Assembly: GCF_003473485.1 (NCBI RefSeq)
Contig: NC_053046.1
Span: 8,008,001-8,072,000 of the forward strand
Direction: 5' to 3'
DNA: 64,000 nucleotides
Source: Medicago truncatula
Lineage: Eukaryota > Streptophyta > Magnoliopsida > Fabales > Fabaceae
Made by a program: the position numbers and the translations under genes. The stretch's first letter is position 1, and each line of letters begins with the position of its first letter. The notes beneath the pieces are model-generated. The model saw only the letters and a list, made by a program, of their open reading frames with translations, was not told the DNA's origin and searched no databases. This document shows positions 11,617 through 22,555 of this stretch, in pieces.

Positions 11617-14505
11617 ATGCCGACATATACTGCAATAGCGTTTGATAGGTTTTTAGAGACTGGAGCTTCCAAGCCAATTGATAAACCTGCTCCAACTTCA
11701 ATGCCTGTACCAAAAGTTCAAAAACTTGAGAGGACTACTAGTGCTCCACCTGTGAAAAATAAGGTTCCTCGTCCTCGGTTAAAGCCAGCACTTTATACTA
11801 CACCTGAGGTGAAACAACTTCCAGTTGTAGATTCTCCTTCTTCATTCCCTCCTTCACCATACATCATTAACCATAAACGTCGTGGCCCGCGTCTCCACAA
11901 GAGTTCGTCTGAGGCCAGTGTGCTGTCCAAGAAGAATGTTTCCAGCGACGAAAAGGTTGATGATAAGAGCTTTGATACTTGTGCTGCAAGTTCAGCGGGT
12001 GATCTCCAATTCAGTTTTACAAATCCTGAACCTGTTGAAAAGGAGCTCTTGAATGGTGTCTGTGGTGGTGAATTTGATAGAAGCAATGGAAGTGAACTGA
12101 TGAATGGACACAAAGAACCAGAGAATAGTAGCTTTGCAAATGGTTTGATCAGGGAAAATGGTCCTGCATTGAATACGGCAAGAGATACAGATATTGAAGA
12201 CTTCTTTGACCCGCAAGATTCAATGAGTTTCACAAGTAACACTGACGTGGAAGAAAATGCAGGGACAGACCTATCTATGAAATTCAGCAGTCCTGGCGGG
12301 GAGTTTTATGATGCTTGGGAAGGTAAACTGGATTACCTTCACTCCAATTTTTCTGTCGCAAATGCACGTGGCAGTAGTGCATTTGTGATTATGGGGACAT
12401 CCCAGTTTTTCATGGATATATCAATCTTATTGCATATTTCATATTCATATACTGATTCAATAGGGGAGCAAGAGAGGGTCGCTACTTCTGTAATGGAGTT
12501 CCATAGATATATTTCATGTCATATATTACCTTACTCGTTTCTTCTCTTTTTGTAGAACTATCATCCGACGCTGCTACTCAAAATTCTGCATCTGATGTTG
12601 AAGCTGAATTGCGTGAAATGAGATTGAGTCTATTGATGGAGATAGAGAAGCGGAAGCAAGCTGAAGAATCCCTGAACAACATGAGAAATCAATGGCAGAG
12701 TATTAGGCAGGGGTTGTATCTAGCAGGAATCATTTTGCCTGCAGATCTTACAGCTGTTGCTGAGGGTGAGCAGCTGAATTCTGATCCAGTGGAAGACCTA
12801 TGTCAACAACTTTATGTTGCTAGGTTCATATCAAATACTATTGGGAGAGCAACTGTTAGGACTGAGGTAGAGATGGAGATGGAAGCTCAACTAGAGTCAA
12901 AGAACTTTGAGATTGCTCGGCTCATGGAACGTCTCCACTGTTATGAGACCATGAATCATGAGATGTCTCAGAGAAACCAGGAAGCAGTAGGTAAGACTTA
13001 TGTCACATCTTTGGTCTCTAATTGTTTTGATCATGTGAACATTAATCGTTTTTCTTCTTCTAATTAGATAGATTTATTCAACTAGTGGACATTTGGTTTG
13101 TCATATTTCTCCTCGTAACAGTTAACTTGCTGTGCATTTAAATTTGGTCATTATATGTTTTAGAATCTGGATAGACCACAAGAGTGTATGTGTTGACTGA
13201 ATATCATGTATTTTGTCAATAGCCGTGGTTGTGTTGGGGATAGTTGTTTTATTAGGAGTTCAGACTCGCATATCCATGGCAGGACATGGTATTATCTTAG
13301 ATTGCTCCAGTCTGTCAATGGGTGTGATTGCACTTCTTAATCAACACCCGACTGACACATGTTGGACACTCATAACTGGGCTGCTAATTTTCTTTTCTTC
13401 CGAAAAGCTTAACCATCACTCATATATAGCATGACATGGAAGGATGCAACTGTTCAAAAAAGCCAATTTAAAATATAAATAGGAATGATTTTAAAAGACC
13501 TAAACTTTTATTAGGAAAGGCCGTCTTATGCGTTGTGACCCACTGGAAAAATTTAGACAATTGTCTGTTCCCGTGCTTTATAGATGGTAATTGGTGGTAT
13601 AAAATTAGCCCTCCTCACCCACCAATATTTTATTATTTTTTTTTTTTGGAATGAAGGTACATCTTAACCGTCAAGGCTTTAAAGATTGGAAAAAAATTGA
13701 TTTTTTGTGATAATAGCTAACTAAATGCCAAGATAGTATGAATTCATAGCTTAAAGCTTGCATTGAAGTCAGTGCTATAATATGAAAAATCACGTTATAT
13801 ATTTTAGTTATTGATATGTTCTGATGTCTCTTGGGAGTTGTTATTTGTTATTGGTTTATGTTGTATTAAGAGGACACACCCCAGATGCCGTAGTTAGGGA
13901 AACCATCACTGTTTGAAACTATTTTTATTGTAGTGGATCCAATTCCATTTTCCAATTGTTATAGGATTTTCCTAATAGCTTTTCTATGAGCGAGATGCTG
14001 CGATTTTTCACAGGCTAGATGGTATTCTGTTTGGACTAAAACACAAAAGTATAACATCCTTTTTGTGAATATTGCATTCCATAGTTAAATTACCTTTTTC
14101 CCAGCTTAAACTATGCCTTGTTTTACTTAGCATTGTATTAGTATTTTCTTAATGGCTTTGCTGTGATTTTTCCCTAACTACATGATATTCTGTTTGCACA
14201 CAAACACAAAAGTATAACATCCTATTTTTAAGGTTTGCATTACCTTGTTCCCAGCTTAAAGAATGTTTTGTTCTAATGAACCTGCTTAATTTTAAATCTC
14301 ATTTACGTGATTTTTGTCTTGTTTAGAGATGGCACGACGTGAGAGGCAGAGAAAGAGTAAGAAGCAGAAATGGATTTGGGGTTCCCTAACGACTGTGATC
14401 GCACTTGGTACGGCAGCAGTAGCATGGTCTTATCTTCCTGCTGGTGGAGAGTCGTACTCCGCAGAAGATCATCCAGTTCCCAAACATGATGATGCAGCTA
14501 AATAA
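11617..14505 (+). CDS. tail-anchored coiled-coil protein of unknown function
   Basis: Three coding exons join in frame: 11617-12322, 12556-12990 and 14327-14505, giving 439 residues. A non-coding first exon probably ends at 10790, with acceptor at 11614, two bases before the ATG. The N-terminal half (1-235) is Ser/Pro-rich and probably disordered, with the typical start MPTYTAIAFDRFLETGAS. Residues about 245-285 are heptad-like (VEAELREMRLSLLMEIEKRK) and form a coiled coil; a second helix spans about 330-378. At the C-terminus a basic stretch (RRERQRKSKKQK) precedes one hydrophobic segment (396-417, from WIWGSLTT to AWSYL) and a short 22-residue polar tail. That is the layout of a tail-anchored membrane protein facing the cytosol. 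I recognise a conserved plant family but know no assigned function. Exon 3 is separated by a 1.3-kb intron containing a degenerate tandem duplication. Confidence 0.85.
13960..14275 (+). repeat. degenerate tandem duplication in intron 2 of the coiled-coil gene
   Basis: Two adjacent units of roughly 170 bases share, in order, a TTTTC.TAATGGCTTT-like block, ATTCTGTTTG, ACACAAAAGTATAACATCCT (near 14041 and 14204), and CCCAGCTTAAA (near 14100 and 14250). The copies have diverged by substitutions and small gaps. Confidence 0.7.
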
Positions 14506-15605
14506 ATAATTCACCCTATACTCACTAACTCTGAATCCTTGTTACTCAGATACTTTAGGAGTGAAAAATAGAAGTTATACCTGCCATAGTGTGGTCAACT
14601 CATCTCCTTGATCAGTTACAAGTTTCTTGCATCCTCAGTTTGTGCATAATCCAGATATATAGAAGAATGTGTCCTTCACTGGAAGTCCTCGTAGGTAGTT
14701 TTTTTTATGGGAGTGTTTTGAACCACATGTTGGAGAAATATGCCATAGCATCCTATGCATTGGAGCCAACTGTTTTACTTGTCATGTTTAGCCATATGCT
14801 GCATCTGGCTCAGTGCATTTATAGTTATGGGAGTTTTTGTGAGCATTTCCACACACTAGAGAGTTTTATTGTCCGCTGAATGTAAGCTTGATTAACTTAA
14901 AGAGGTGAATTCGCTGAGCACTGATGAATGCCGAATTTTGTTTTTTGTGTTGTCTCTGTCAAATGGTGAACTACTCATATATCTTGATGCACCTTAGCAT
15001 TGTCGATTGTAACAATGCTACTAGCTGTTGGATCATGCTGTTGTAGTCAGCCGTAGTTTTTGCATTTTCTACAACCATGAAGTGGTAGAAGGTTGTGGTT
15101 AGGAATTCATTTTTTATGGTATATATGAGTCATTCGTTGATTACCTATAAAGTTTTTTGGAATGGCTACAGCTATTAAGTTGTTTGGAGGTGAAAGGTGG
15201 AGTATTTGGGATGTAAGTTTAGCAGAAGGCTGAGTCTGCTCCAATCAGAGGTCGAAGTAAGAAGTTATATTATATCACAAAATAAACTAACATCTAAGAA
15301 ATAACGGAGATAGTCCATTAGATTTTAGCAGTGCTGTCGAAATAGTGTTTTGTCACAAAATAAAACTATGTTTTATCTATTGTTGGGCAAAAAAATAGTT
15401 GATATACAAGAATAAAACCAGCTTTTTCTTTTTTTTGAGAGAAATAGAACCAGTTTATTAGAGATGAGAAACGACCGACAAATGAAAAGTACTAGAACCC
15501 TAACGATGTTGCAAACCAAGCTTCAATTTCCATACTCTTATTTAGTGTTTGACACCTCTTAAATATTTTTGGTTGGGATAACTTATTAGAAACCCAAAAA
15601 AACAT
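14506..15605. other. 3' UTR and spacer
   Basis: The 3' UTR of the coiled-coil gene probably covers the first few hundred bases. A 96-codon open frame at 14589 starts with TTG or ATG in non-coding-looking sequence and is discounted. No repeats are recognised before the MITE at 15609. Confidence 0.4.
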
Positions 15606-15608
15606 TAA

Positions 15609-16452
15609 CAGTGTGTTTGGTGGAAGAGAAATAAGAAAGAGAGAAAGAGGGGAGAGAGAAGTTGGGGAGAGAGGGACAATTTCTCCGGTTCGGTTAAGAA
15701 GACCCGCGCCTTTATCATTTCTCCATAAGTGAAGAAACAGAGCGGAGATGTAATTTTTGTTTAGTTTTCCACTTTTCCCCATTTTATATGTTAGGCGCAG
15801 AGCTACTATTATTTACTTGTTTTTACACAAACAAAAAGAAAATGCTAGTATACAGCACCAAAAAAATTTACTTCTTTTCAAGTTATTTTTGCTGTTGTAG
15901 CAGCAGGTCAGGAAACTAGAAAGCAATTAATTTAATGGATTAGAATGAACAACATGCATCTTTCTCTTTGTTCGAATTAATCTAGTCCAAATGAAAACTT
16001 TTTTTTTTTTTATGGAAATCCAAATGAAACTTTTGGAATTCACTAATTAGTTAACTAATAATTTAGTTTAATTGAATGACTATGTAAACAAGAATTAATT
16101 TAATAGCTAAATTTAAATATTTTAAAGTATTAATTAAGTAAATAATTTATTCAATTTCTATGTAAAAAATGTATTTTAATTAATTTTTGGTTAAATTGAA
16201 ATAAAATAAAACTACATTTGTGTTTATATGAAATTAAATTCAGATATAATATCGTATATTAACATTTCTAGTATAAGGATGTTTTAGTCTTTTTAAAAAT
16301 TAAACACACTTCTTTCTTTTCTATTTCTCTTCTTTCTCACTTATATCAAATAATATCTCAAATCTACTCTATTTCTCATCAATTTCTCTCTTCTCTTACT
16401 CTTTCTTACCTCTTTCTCTCTTCACATTTTCTTCACACAACCAAACATATCC
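15609..16452. mobile_element. Tourist-like (PIF/Harbinger) non-autonomous element
   Basis: An 844-bp element between TAA trinucleotides (15606-15608 and 16453-16455). The ends are imperfect inverted repeats: CAGTGTGTTTGGTGGAAGAG on the left and GGATATGTTTGGTTGTGTGA on the reverse of the right. Inside, an AAGAGAAATAAGAAAGAGAG-rich left arm faces a TTTCTCTCTTCTCTTACTC-rich right arm, extending the inverted symmetry. No transposase frame is present. Confidence 0.6.
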
Positions 16453-16455
16453 TAA

Positions 16456-18108
16456 GAGATGTTAGTTTATTTGGAGATAGTAGAGTTTAATTGGTTTGAT
16501 ATGGGTCATCATATGGCAAGGGGACACGTATGAATAAATGTGTTGATATAAGATGATAATTAGGAGAAAGAATAACTTTTCTTAGTTCTTACTTCCGTCA
16601 TTTCTAAATAATTAACATGTTTTTGGAAGTGTATTTTTCACTAGATAAATTTTGTATTTTGAGATTGCTTTTTAGCTGCACAAAATTCACGTTTTTGAAT
16701 GTGTACATGGAAGTGATATTGAAGGTGTGAAAATCTCGTCTGTTAAAAAAATGCTAGTCTGGAGTCAAGGTTTGTTTTTAGTTTTTCTACCATTGGACTT
16801 CCATACGACGTCTTCTGAGAAAGTTCACTGTTCTTTGCTACGTGAAAGAAATCACATAAGAGAAAATAATCAATAGTTATGAGTACTTATGTTGGAATTT
16901 ATTTACAACCTCTCAAGGAGGGGATGAATTCTCCCAAGTGAAATTTTCTTAAATTTTCTCAATTGTTACATCTATACATTATACAAAAGAGAGAAAAGAG
17001 ATATAATAATATTATAAAGAAAATAAGATATTGAGTGTGTGGTTGAGATGTAACAATCGAGTAAAATGGAGAATTTCACTTATGAGAATTAGATCTATAC
17101 CTATGCTTCGGAAACCTTCTTTCCAAGAGCTTAAGTTTTTGTATTTGCTTTTCTTTTTTTGTTCTTGATAGATTAGCTTTGTAACAAAAAATATTAGTAT
17201 CGGGGAGAATCAAACATGAAACATTATAAAGTAGCACACTCTTAAGTCTCAGGTCAATAGTATATGGCAACTCAAGTGGGTTTAAAGACTTGATTAAATA
17301 AATAACTAACTACACATAAAATTAATGTAAATAATACTATTTGAATAAGCAATTAGATCTTGAGATTTAATTGTGGCAGTCATGGTCATGAAGAAACATG
17401 AACGTGACTTTGTTCACCCACGCGTCAACATATCCCTTCCCACACCCTACCTTAATTATTTGTCCCCACCATCTTCCGTGATTATTGCACGTATACATAT
17501 ACAATACCTACCATATCAATTCTGAGCCCACATGTATGTCTGAATCTATATCGAACAAATTGGTAAGAACTACTCAGAAGTTGTAGCAGTAGTAATTTTC
17601 CATTATGGATTCTACTTACTCACAACACAATCTTGGGGGACTTTAAGACATGTCCTAGGGCCAACCTTTGGCGGTGGCGTATCTAGGAGTTTGGATTATG
17701 TCTATACATTATTTTCCCTAAAAAAAAAAAAGTCTATAGACTATTTAATTTTTTATTTGATCAGATTTTATTTGCAAAGTCTAGTTCTATTTAAACTATT
17801 CTCACCTAAATTAATTAGGCACAATAAGTAGCATTATGAGATTGAGAAGGATGCTTGGTGATAAAAAATGGGAATACTCAAAAAATGATACCGATGTTTG
17901 GATATGAGCATATGCTGCTGCTACAAAAGCATGGGTCAAAATAAATAGGTTTTTTCACAACATGCCACGCGGTGGATCATATATGCTAGAGATTGCAAGA
18001 CCACAAAGTGAAAAATACAAGTAATGTTTTTCAAAAGGACATAATTTTTTTCTTTTTATAAGGGAAGTAGATAGATTAATTTTCAAATTTTTTTCTGAAC
18101 TTTGTTAT
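16456..18108. other. intergenic, no gene seen
   Basis: AT-rich spacer. A GGAGAATCAAACATGAAAC stretch near 17200 has a faint tRNA-like B-box flavour and may be an old SINE remnant, too weak to call. Nothing else is recognised. Confidence 0.4.
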
Positions 18109-18119
18109 TATTTTTTCTT

Positions 18120-18460
18120 TCTTAATTGTATTTTTGGCCCCCTATCTTTTTAAAAGTTATGATTTTAACCTCTAACTAACTAAAATACAAAACAACCTCT
18201 TATATATTGGATCTTTGGCAGTTTTGCCCCAAGGCCACTTTTGAGTTAGTCTTCGCTGACGTGGCACCCACATCCCTTAAGTGAGATGCCGCGTGTCGAC
18301 CATTGTGGGTGCCACGTCAGCGAATACTAAGTCAAAAGTGGCCTTAGGGGCCAAAACTGCCAAAGATCCAATACATAGGGGACTGTTTTGTATTTTAATT
18401 AGGTATGGGGCCAAAATCGCAACTTTTGAAAAGATAGGAGGCCAAAAGTGCAATTAAAGC
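18120..18460. mobile_element. foldback Mutator-type MITE
   Basis: A 341-bp near-palindrome flanked by 11-bp direct repeats TATTTTTTCTT (18109-18119 and 18461-18471). Arms of about 150 bases pair end to end: the right arm read in reverse gives GCTTTAATTGCACTTTTGG and then TTGGATCTTTGGCAGTTTTG, matching the left arm's TCTTAATTGTATTTTTGG and TTGGATCTTTGGCAGTTTTG. The loop is about 35 bases, between GTGGCACCCACA and TGTGGGTGCCAC. A 9-11-bp duplication fits Mutator-like transposition. If transcribed, it would form a long hairpin. Confidence 0.8.
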
Positions 18461-19189
18461 TATTTTTTCTTAATAACAAAACCTTGTTTACTCTTGTTTC
18501 CCTTTGTCATGGAATGGATGAGTAAGCTAATGTGCACAAAAAATTGTCATGTTTATCATAAACTTGCAAATAGCTAAAGTTTTCGTCTTTTATTATTTTT
18601 AGTTCATTTGCTCCTGCTCATTATGAATGGTTCTGGTTGTTTGAGATACAGTGCCAGACAAGTGCAGTGCTTGTAACCTTGTATGCATGTATGTACTCCA
18701 TATAAACCTGCCCCATATTTTGATCCATTGAACTTTGGTTATTGTCGGTGCACTTCAAACAAGTAATTTTCGTTTTTAAGGCTTAAGCTTCGTCTTAGAA
18801 GCTCATTTAAGTAAAAAGTGCTTAATCAGAAAACCGTTGCAACAATTTGAGAAATTTAAAAAGAAAGAAATAATATGGTTTTCAATGACAGAAATTGTTC
18901 AATTCCGCTGATGGTGATAAAATTAAGTCATTAATTTTCATGTGATTTAAGGAGAAATTCGTCAGTCTTCCCTTCAATTATCATGGTTGGTGGCTCAGTC
19001 CATTTACTATCCTAGACATTGACTAATTGTTAGTTATTTCTTGTTTTATTTACGTGGTTTGGTGTGTGCCTTGTAATTATTGTTCCGACTCTGTTTGTAT
19101 TTTGGTGTTTCTTCCTTAGCACACCTTGTGTTACGAAGACCTTTTTGATATGGTAATATATTTTATTTTAGCCTCTTTAAAAAAGATTA

Positions 19190-19939
19190 GAGTAAATTAC
19201 ACTTCTCTCCCCTCAAAGATGCTTGAATTACACCGTTCTCCCCTCTTATGTTAAAATATACACTCTTCTCCTCTCTTATTCAAAATATATTATAAAATAT
19301 TTCACTCTCCTCCCCTAAGAGAAGCTTGAATTACATTCCTCTTCCCTCTTATGTTAAAATCTACACTTTAATCCCTCAATATTTTTTCTTATTTCTAATA
19401 ATCTAGGAAAAAAAGTCTAACATACTTTAGAAAGAAAAAAAACATTACAAGTCTATTTTAATATAATCAAAATTTGAATACATGTTTTTCACTATTATTT
19501 ATTGACAATTTCATTAATATATAGCTTTAAACCCTAATATAAAATATGAAACAACCCAAAATAAAATTAAAATATGTGAAAATTTACTATAGACAATAAA
19601 GTATGGTTATTTACAATTTAATTTTATAATATAAAATATAAAATTAATAGCAAAATATTTAAATTTAATTATCATTGACATTTAAATTATAAAGAAATGA
19701 TTTTTTTTTTCCTCAAATGGTGGTTCAAAATTAGTATATATCATAATCATATTTATTTAAGTTAAAATAGATTAAAGTGGAGTGCACATTTAATTAAGGG
19801 AGGAGTTTGTAATTCAAACATCTTATAAGGGAGGGGAGTATAAATTTTTCTTTTCAGGGGAGGGGAGTCTATATTTTAACACAAGAGGAAAGAGGTGTTT
19901 AATTCAAGCATCTTTAAAGGGAGGGGATGTAATTTACTC
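19190..19939. mobile_element. long-TIR Mutator-type MITE
   Basis: A 750-bp element with ends GAGTAAATTACACTTCTCTC and, on the reverse of the right side, GAGTAAATTACATCCCCTCC. Similarity continues for well over 100 bases (AAAGATGCTTGAATTA, CTTATGTTAAAATATACACT). The flanks AAAAGATTA (19181-19189) and AAAATATTA (19940-19948) match at 8 of 9 positions. Inside each arm the same CTCCCCT...GCTTGAATTACA module repeats twice. No transposase frame is present. Confidence 0.75.
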
Positions 19940-20428
19940 AAAATATTACTATGTATGTACTATTAATTTTTTTTTTTTGGTTACATATGTACTATTAATG
20001 TCAAACAAATTAATTAGATAAGCATGTAATAATATTATTTTATCCTAGATAATAGTTACATTAAATTTTAAGTATATTTATTACAGCAGTTTAAAAATTT
20101 GAAGTTCAGATTTTGGTTTTGTCCTTTTTCGTTGTTCATAAAGCCACATCTAAAAAGTGTGGCAGTTGGTTTACCTGCCTTCCATATTATATACCAGTTG
20201 AGTGTCGGTACTCGGGGACTCATAGATTAGTCATTAGTGGACCATTTTATAGTTTTTTTTTTTCCTTTTTCAATATTAGTTCATCATAAAATATTTATTG
20301 AGGCTGATATTATTCTTATTTTAGGTGAAGCTCGTATTATTCGTTTAAATTAAAAAAGATTTATATCTTTTTTAGGCGAGGCTTATATTTTTTTTTATTT
20401 CTCAATATACACACATTGATATTTAGGG

Positions 20429-20592
20429 AAATGTTAACCCGGAGCACCGGTTAAGAAAATAAATACAGTAGTTTTTGTATTGAAAATTGTGTAATTAACT
20501 TTTCAAAAGTCAAAAAAGTTTTATTTTTAATTTAAATTTTCATTTTTTAGATTTCTTAACGCGTGCCCCAAGACATCGGTTAACAGGGCTCT
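20429..20592. mobile_element. small MITE, GTTAAC..GGTTAAGAAA family
   Basis: About 164 bases with inverted ends: ATGTTAACCCGGAGCACCGG on the left and CTGTTAACCGATGTCTTGGG on the reverse of the right, both leading into GTTAAGAAA. ATATTTA occurs on both flanks as a possible target duplication. Related ends occur at 29388-29553 and near 53170. Confidence 0.55.
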
Positions 20593-20894
20593 AATATTTA
20601 TAGAGAAATAAAATAAACAATTAACTATGAATATTATATTAATCTGTGTATTTTTTTTTATCAAAGCAGAAAAATATTAATGATCAATCTGTATAGAATT
20701 GTACCCAAATCTTATAAACAATTTTAGTTCGAACCTTCTGGATGAAAATATATGGTTTAAATAGGATATCTCATTGTAGGTGACCAACTAGATTATCCCA
20801 CAAAAATTAGTTATCAAAGTTGATGAATATTTTGCAACAATAACATGTTTCAAAAAGTTATGTAATTAAGATATAATAATTATCAGGGGAGTTA

Positions 20895-21375
20895 CGCGAT
20901 CCCTTTGGTTAAGATATAGTAATTAGTTATTAGGTTTGTATTTGGTGCATCCCTTTGAGTTACGCGATCACCACATACATTTTTGTTATATGGCGGGACT
21001 CCCTAAATGTATTCATGCTTTCTTGCAAGGTATCTGGTATTCTTGTGTTTGGGTTATTTGGAAGAATCGGAACATATGTTTTTTTCAAAACGAGCCTTCC
21101 GATATTCACGGTTTACTTGACAAAGTTAAGCGCTATTCATTTTTATGGATGAAAGCCAAGTGTAAATCTTGTAGTTATAGCTGGGTTGATTGGTGGACAC
21201 ATCCGCTTCTTTGTATGGGTGTTCCTCTTTGAATTATTTTGTTTTTTGGTAGGGTGGTGTTTGTGTTCAGGTACTTTGTACTTATAATTTTTTTCCGGTA
21301 ATCCACTCTGTGCACACCTTGTGCAGGGTGTATTGTCGGCGTTATTAATATATCTCATTTTAGCTTGTGAAAAAA
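20895..21375 (+). mobile_element. 5'-truncated LINE with full target duplication
   Basis: A 481-bp insertion between two identical 20-bp repeats, AATAATTATCAGGGGAGTTA (20875-20894 and 21376-21395). It ends in a short poly(A) at 21370-21377. The frame 20936-21232 gives 98 residues with the LINE RT C-terminal pattern: WVIWKNRNICFFQNEP, then KVKRYSFLWMKAKC and a final DWWTHPLLCMGVPL. That is the last part of the L1-type ORF2 product in plants. Near its 5' junction, GTTACGCGATC appears twice (20891 and 20958), with target-like AAGATATAGTAATTA between, which suggests template switching during integration. Confidence 0.85.
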
Positions 21376-21395
21376 AATAATTATCAGGGGAGTTA

Positions 21396-22555
21396 AGACA
21401 TAATTTAGAAGTTAATTCAATTTAGAGTTTTATTTGTGCAATCATTGTGGACAATTAGATACCTAGTCATAGTTCACTTCTCTTAGTAGATCGTATTTAT
21501 ATAGACTACCCTTGCACAATTGTAGATAGTTTAGTTACTTGAAAAAAAAAATTTGTAAGTGGTATTCTACAAACTAACTTTTACTCCACTAATAAATTTG
21601 TTTATGCACTAATTTTCATTAGCTATTGAGTTAATTATTGGTAATTGGTCATAATTTTGAAGAAACCAAAACATTATTTATGTTTTTTTTATGAATCGAA
21701 CTCATTATCCAGAACAATTTGTTTTCTATTGGAGTTTATTAACCACTTCAACTCAATTGTTTAGTTAATAAAGTACGTGTTAGATAAGAGTTTGACTTCA
21801 ATAAAAGGACGGTGTTTAAATCGTATTTAAAAAACCATTGTAAATTGGTTATTAATAATTCAGTTAATATTAATTTTCATTTCTTTACTTTATATAGTAA
21901 AAGTTAGACTCTATGATTTATGCTATTCTTTAAAAAGAAAAATCATAATTAGCATAGGACTATTTTTGTAATTGTATTCATAAAAGAAAAATTAAGCAAA
22001 CTGACAGTTTATTATTTGCTTCTTTTTTTTTTTTTTTAGAAATGATATTTATACAACCATTTTCTTACAACTTTTGGGATAACCTTCTCTCTCATACATT
22101 TATTATGCTCTTGCTTTCTCTCTATTGCTTTAGTTTTCGTATCAACATACATTTCTTTCTATATTCTTGATTATCCCATAAATTATACAAAAAAAACATA
22201 CCTCTTTTTACACCTCAAAATAATTTAGAAGTGGGATTGCTTTAACTTCACTACTTTAGTTGATTAGGTATAGAATATCTATCCCACCCTAAAAAAAAGG
22301 TCTAGAATAATAATTACAATTTTCAAAAGAATTTTCTTTTTCTTTCAAATCTTCAAATTTATTTTCCTCACTTGTAATTTCCTTTGACAAACTTCCTTTT
22401 CACTTTTCATGGTCCAACAACTTCCCATTAAAGAGATGCACTTTTGCCTTTCCTCTTAAGTCTTACCACTCACTCACTCACTATAACAAAATAATTCCCA
22501 TACACATTGATAGTGTGGTAAGTGTATCTAACAGAAACTAAGAGATTGAATATCA
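21396..22555. other. intergenic and mannanase promoter
   Basis: AT-rich spacer. Near 21695-21760, on the minus strand, a GAGTTCGATTCAT stretch and an AACAATTGAGTTGAAG stretch resemble worn SINE B and A boxes, too weak to call. The mannanase promoter should lie in the last 300 bases; (CACT)n at 22469-22482 and a polypyrimidine-rich leader are visible. Confidence 0.4.
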
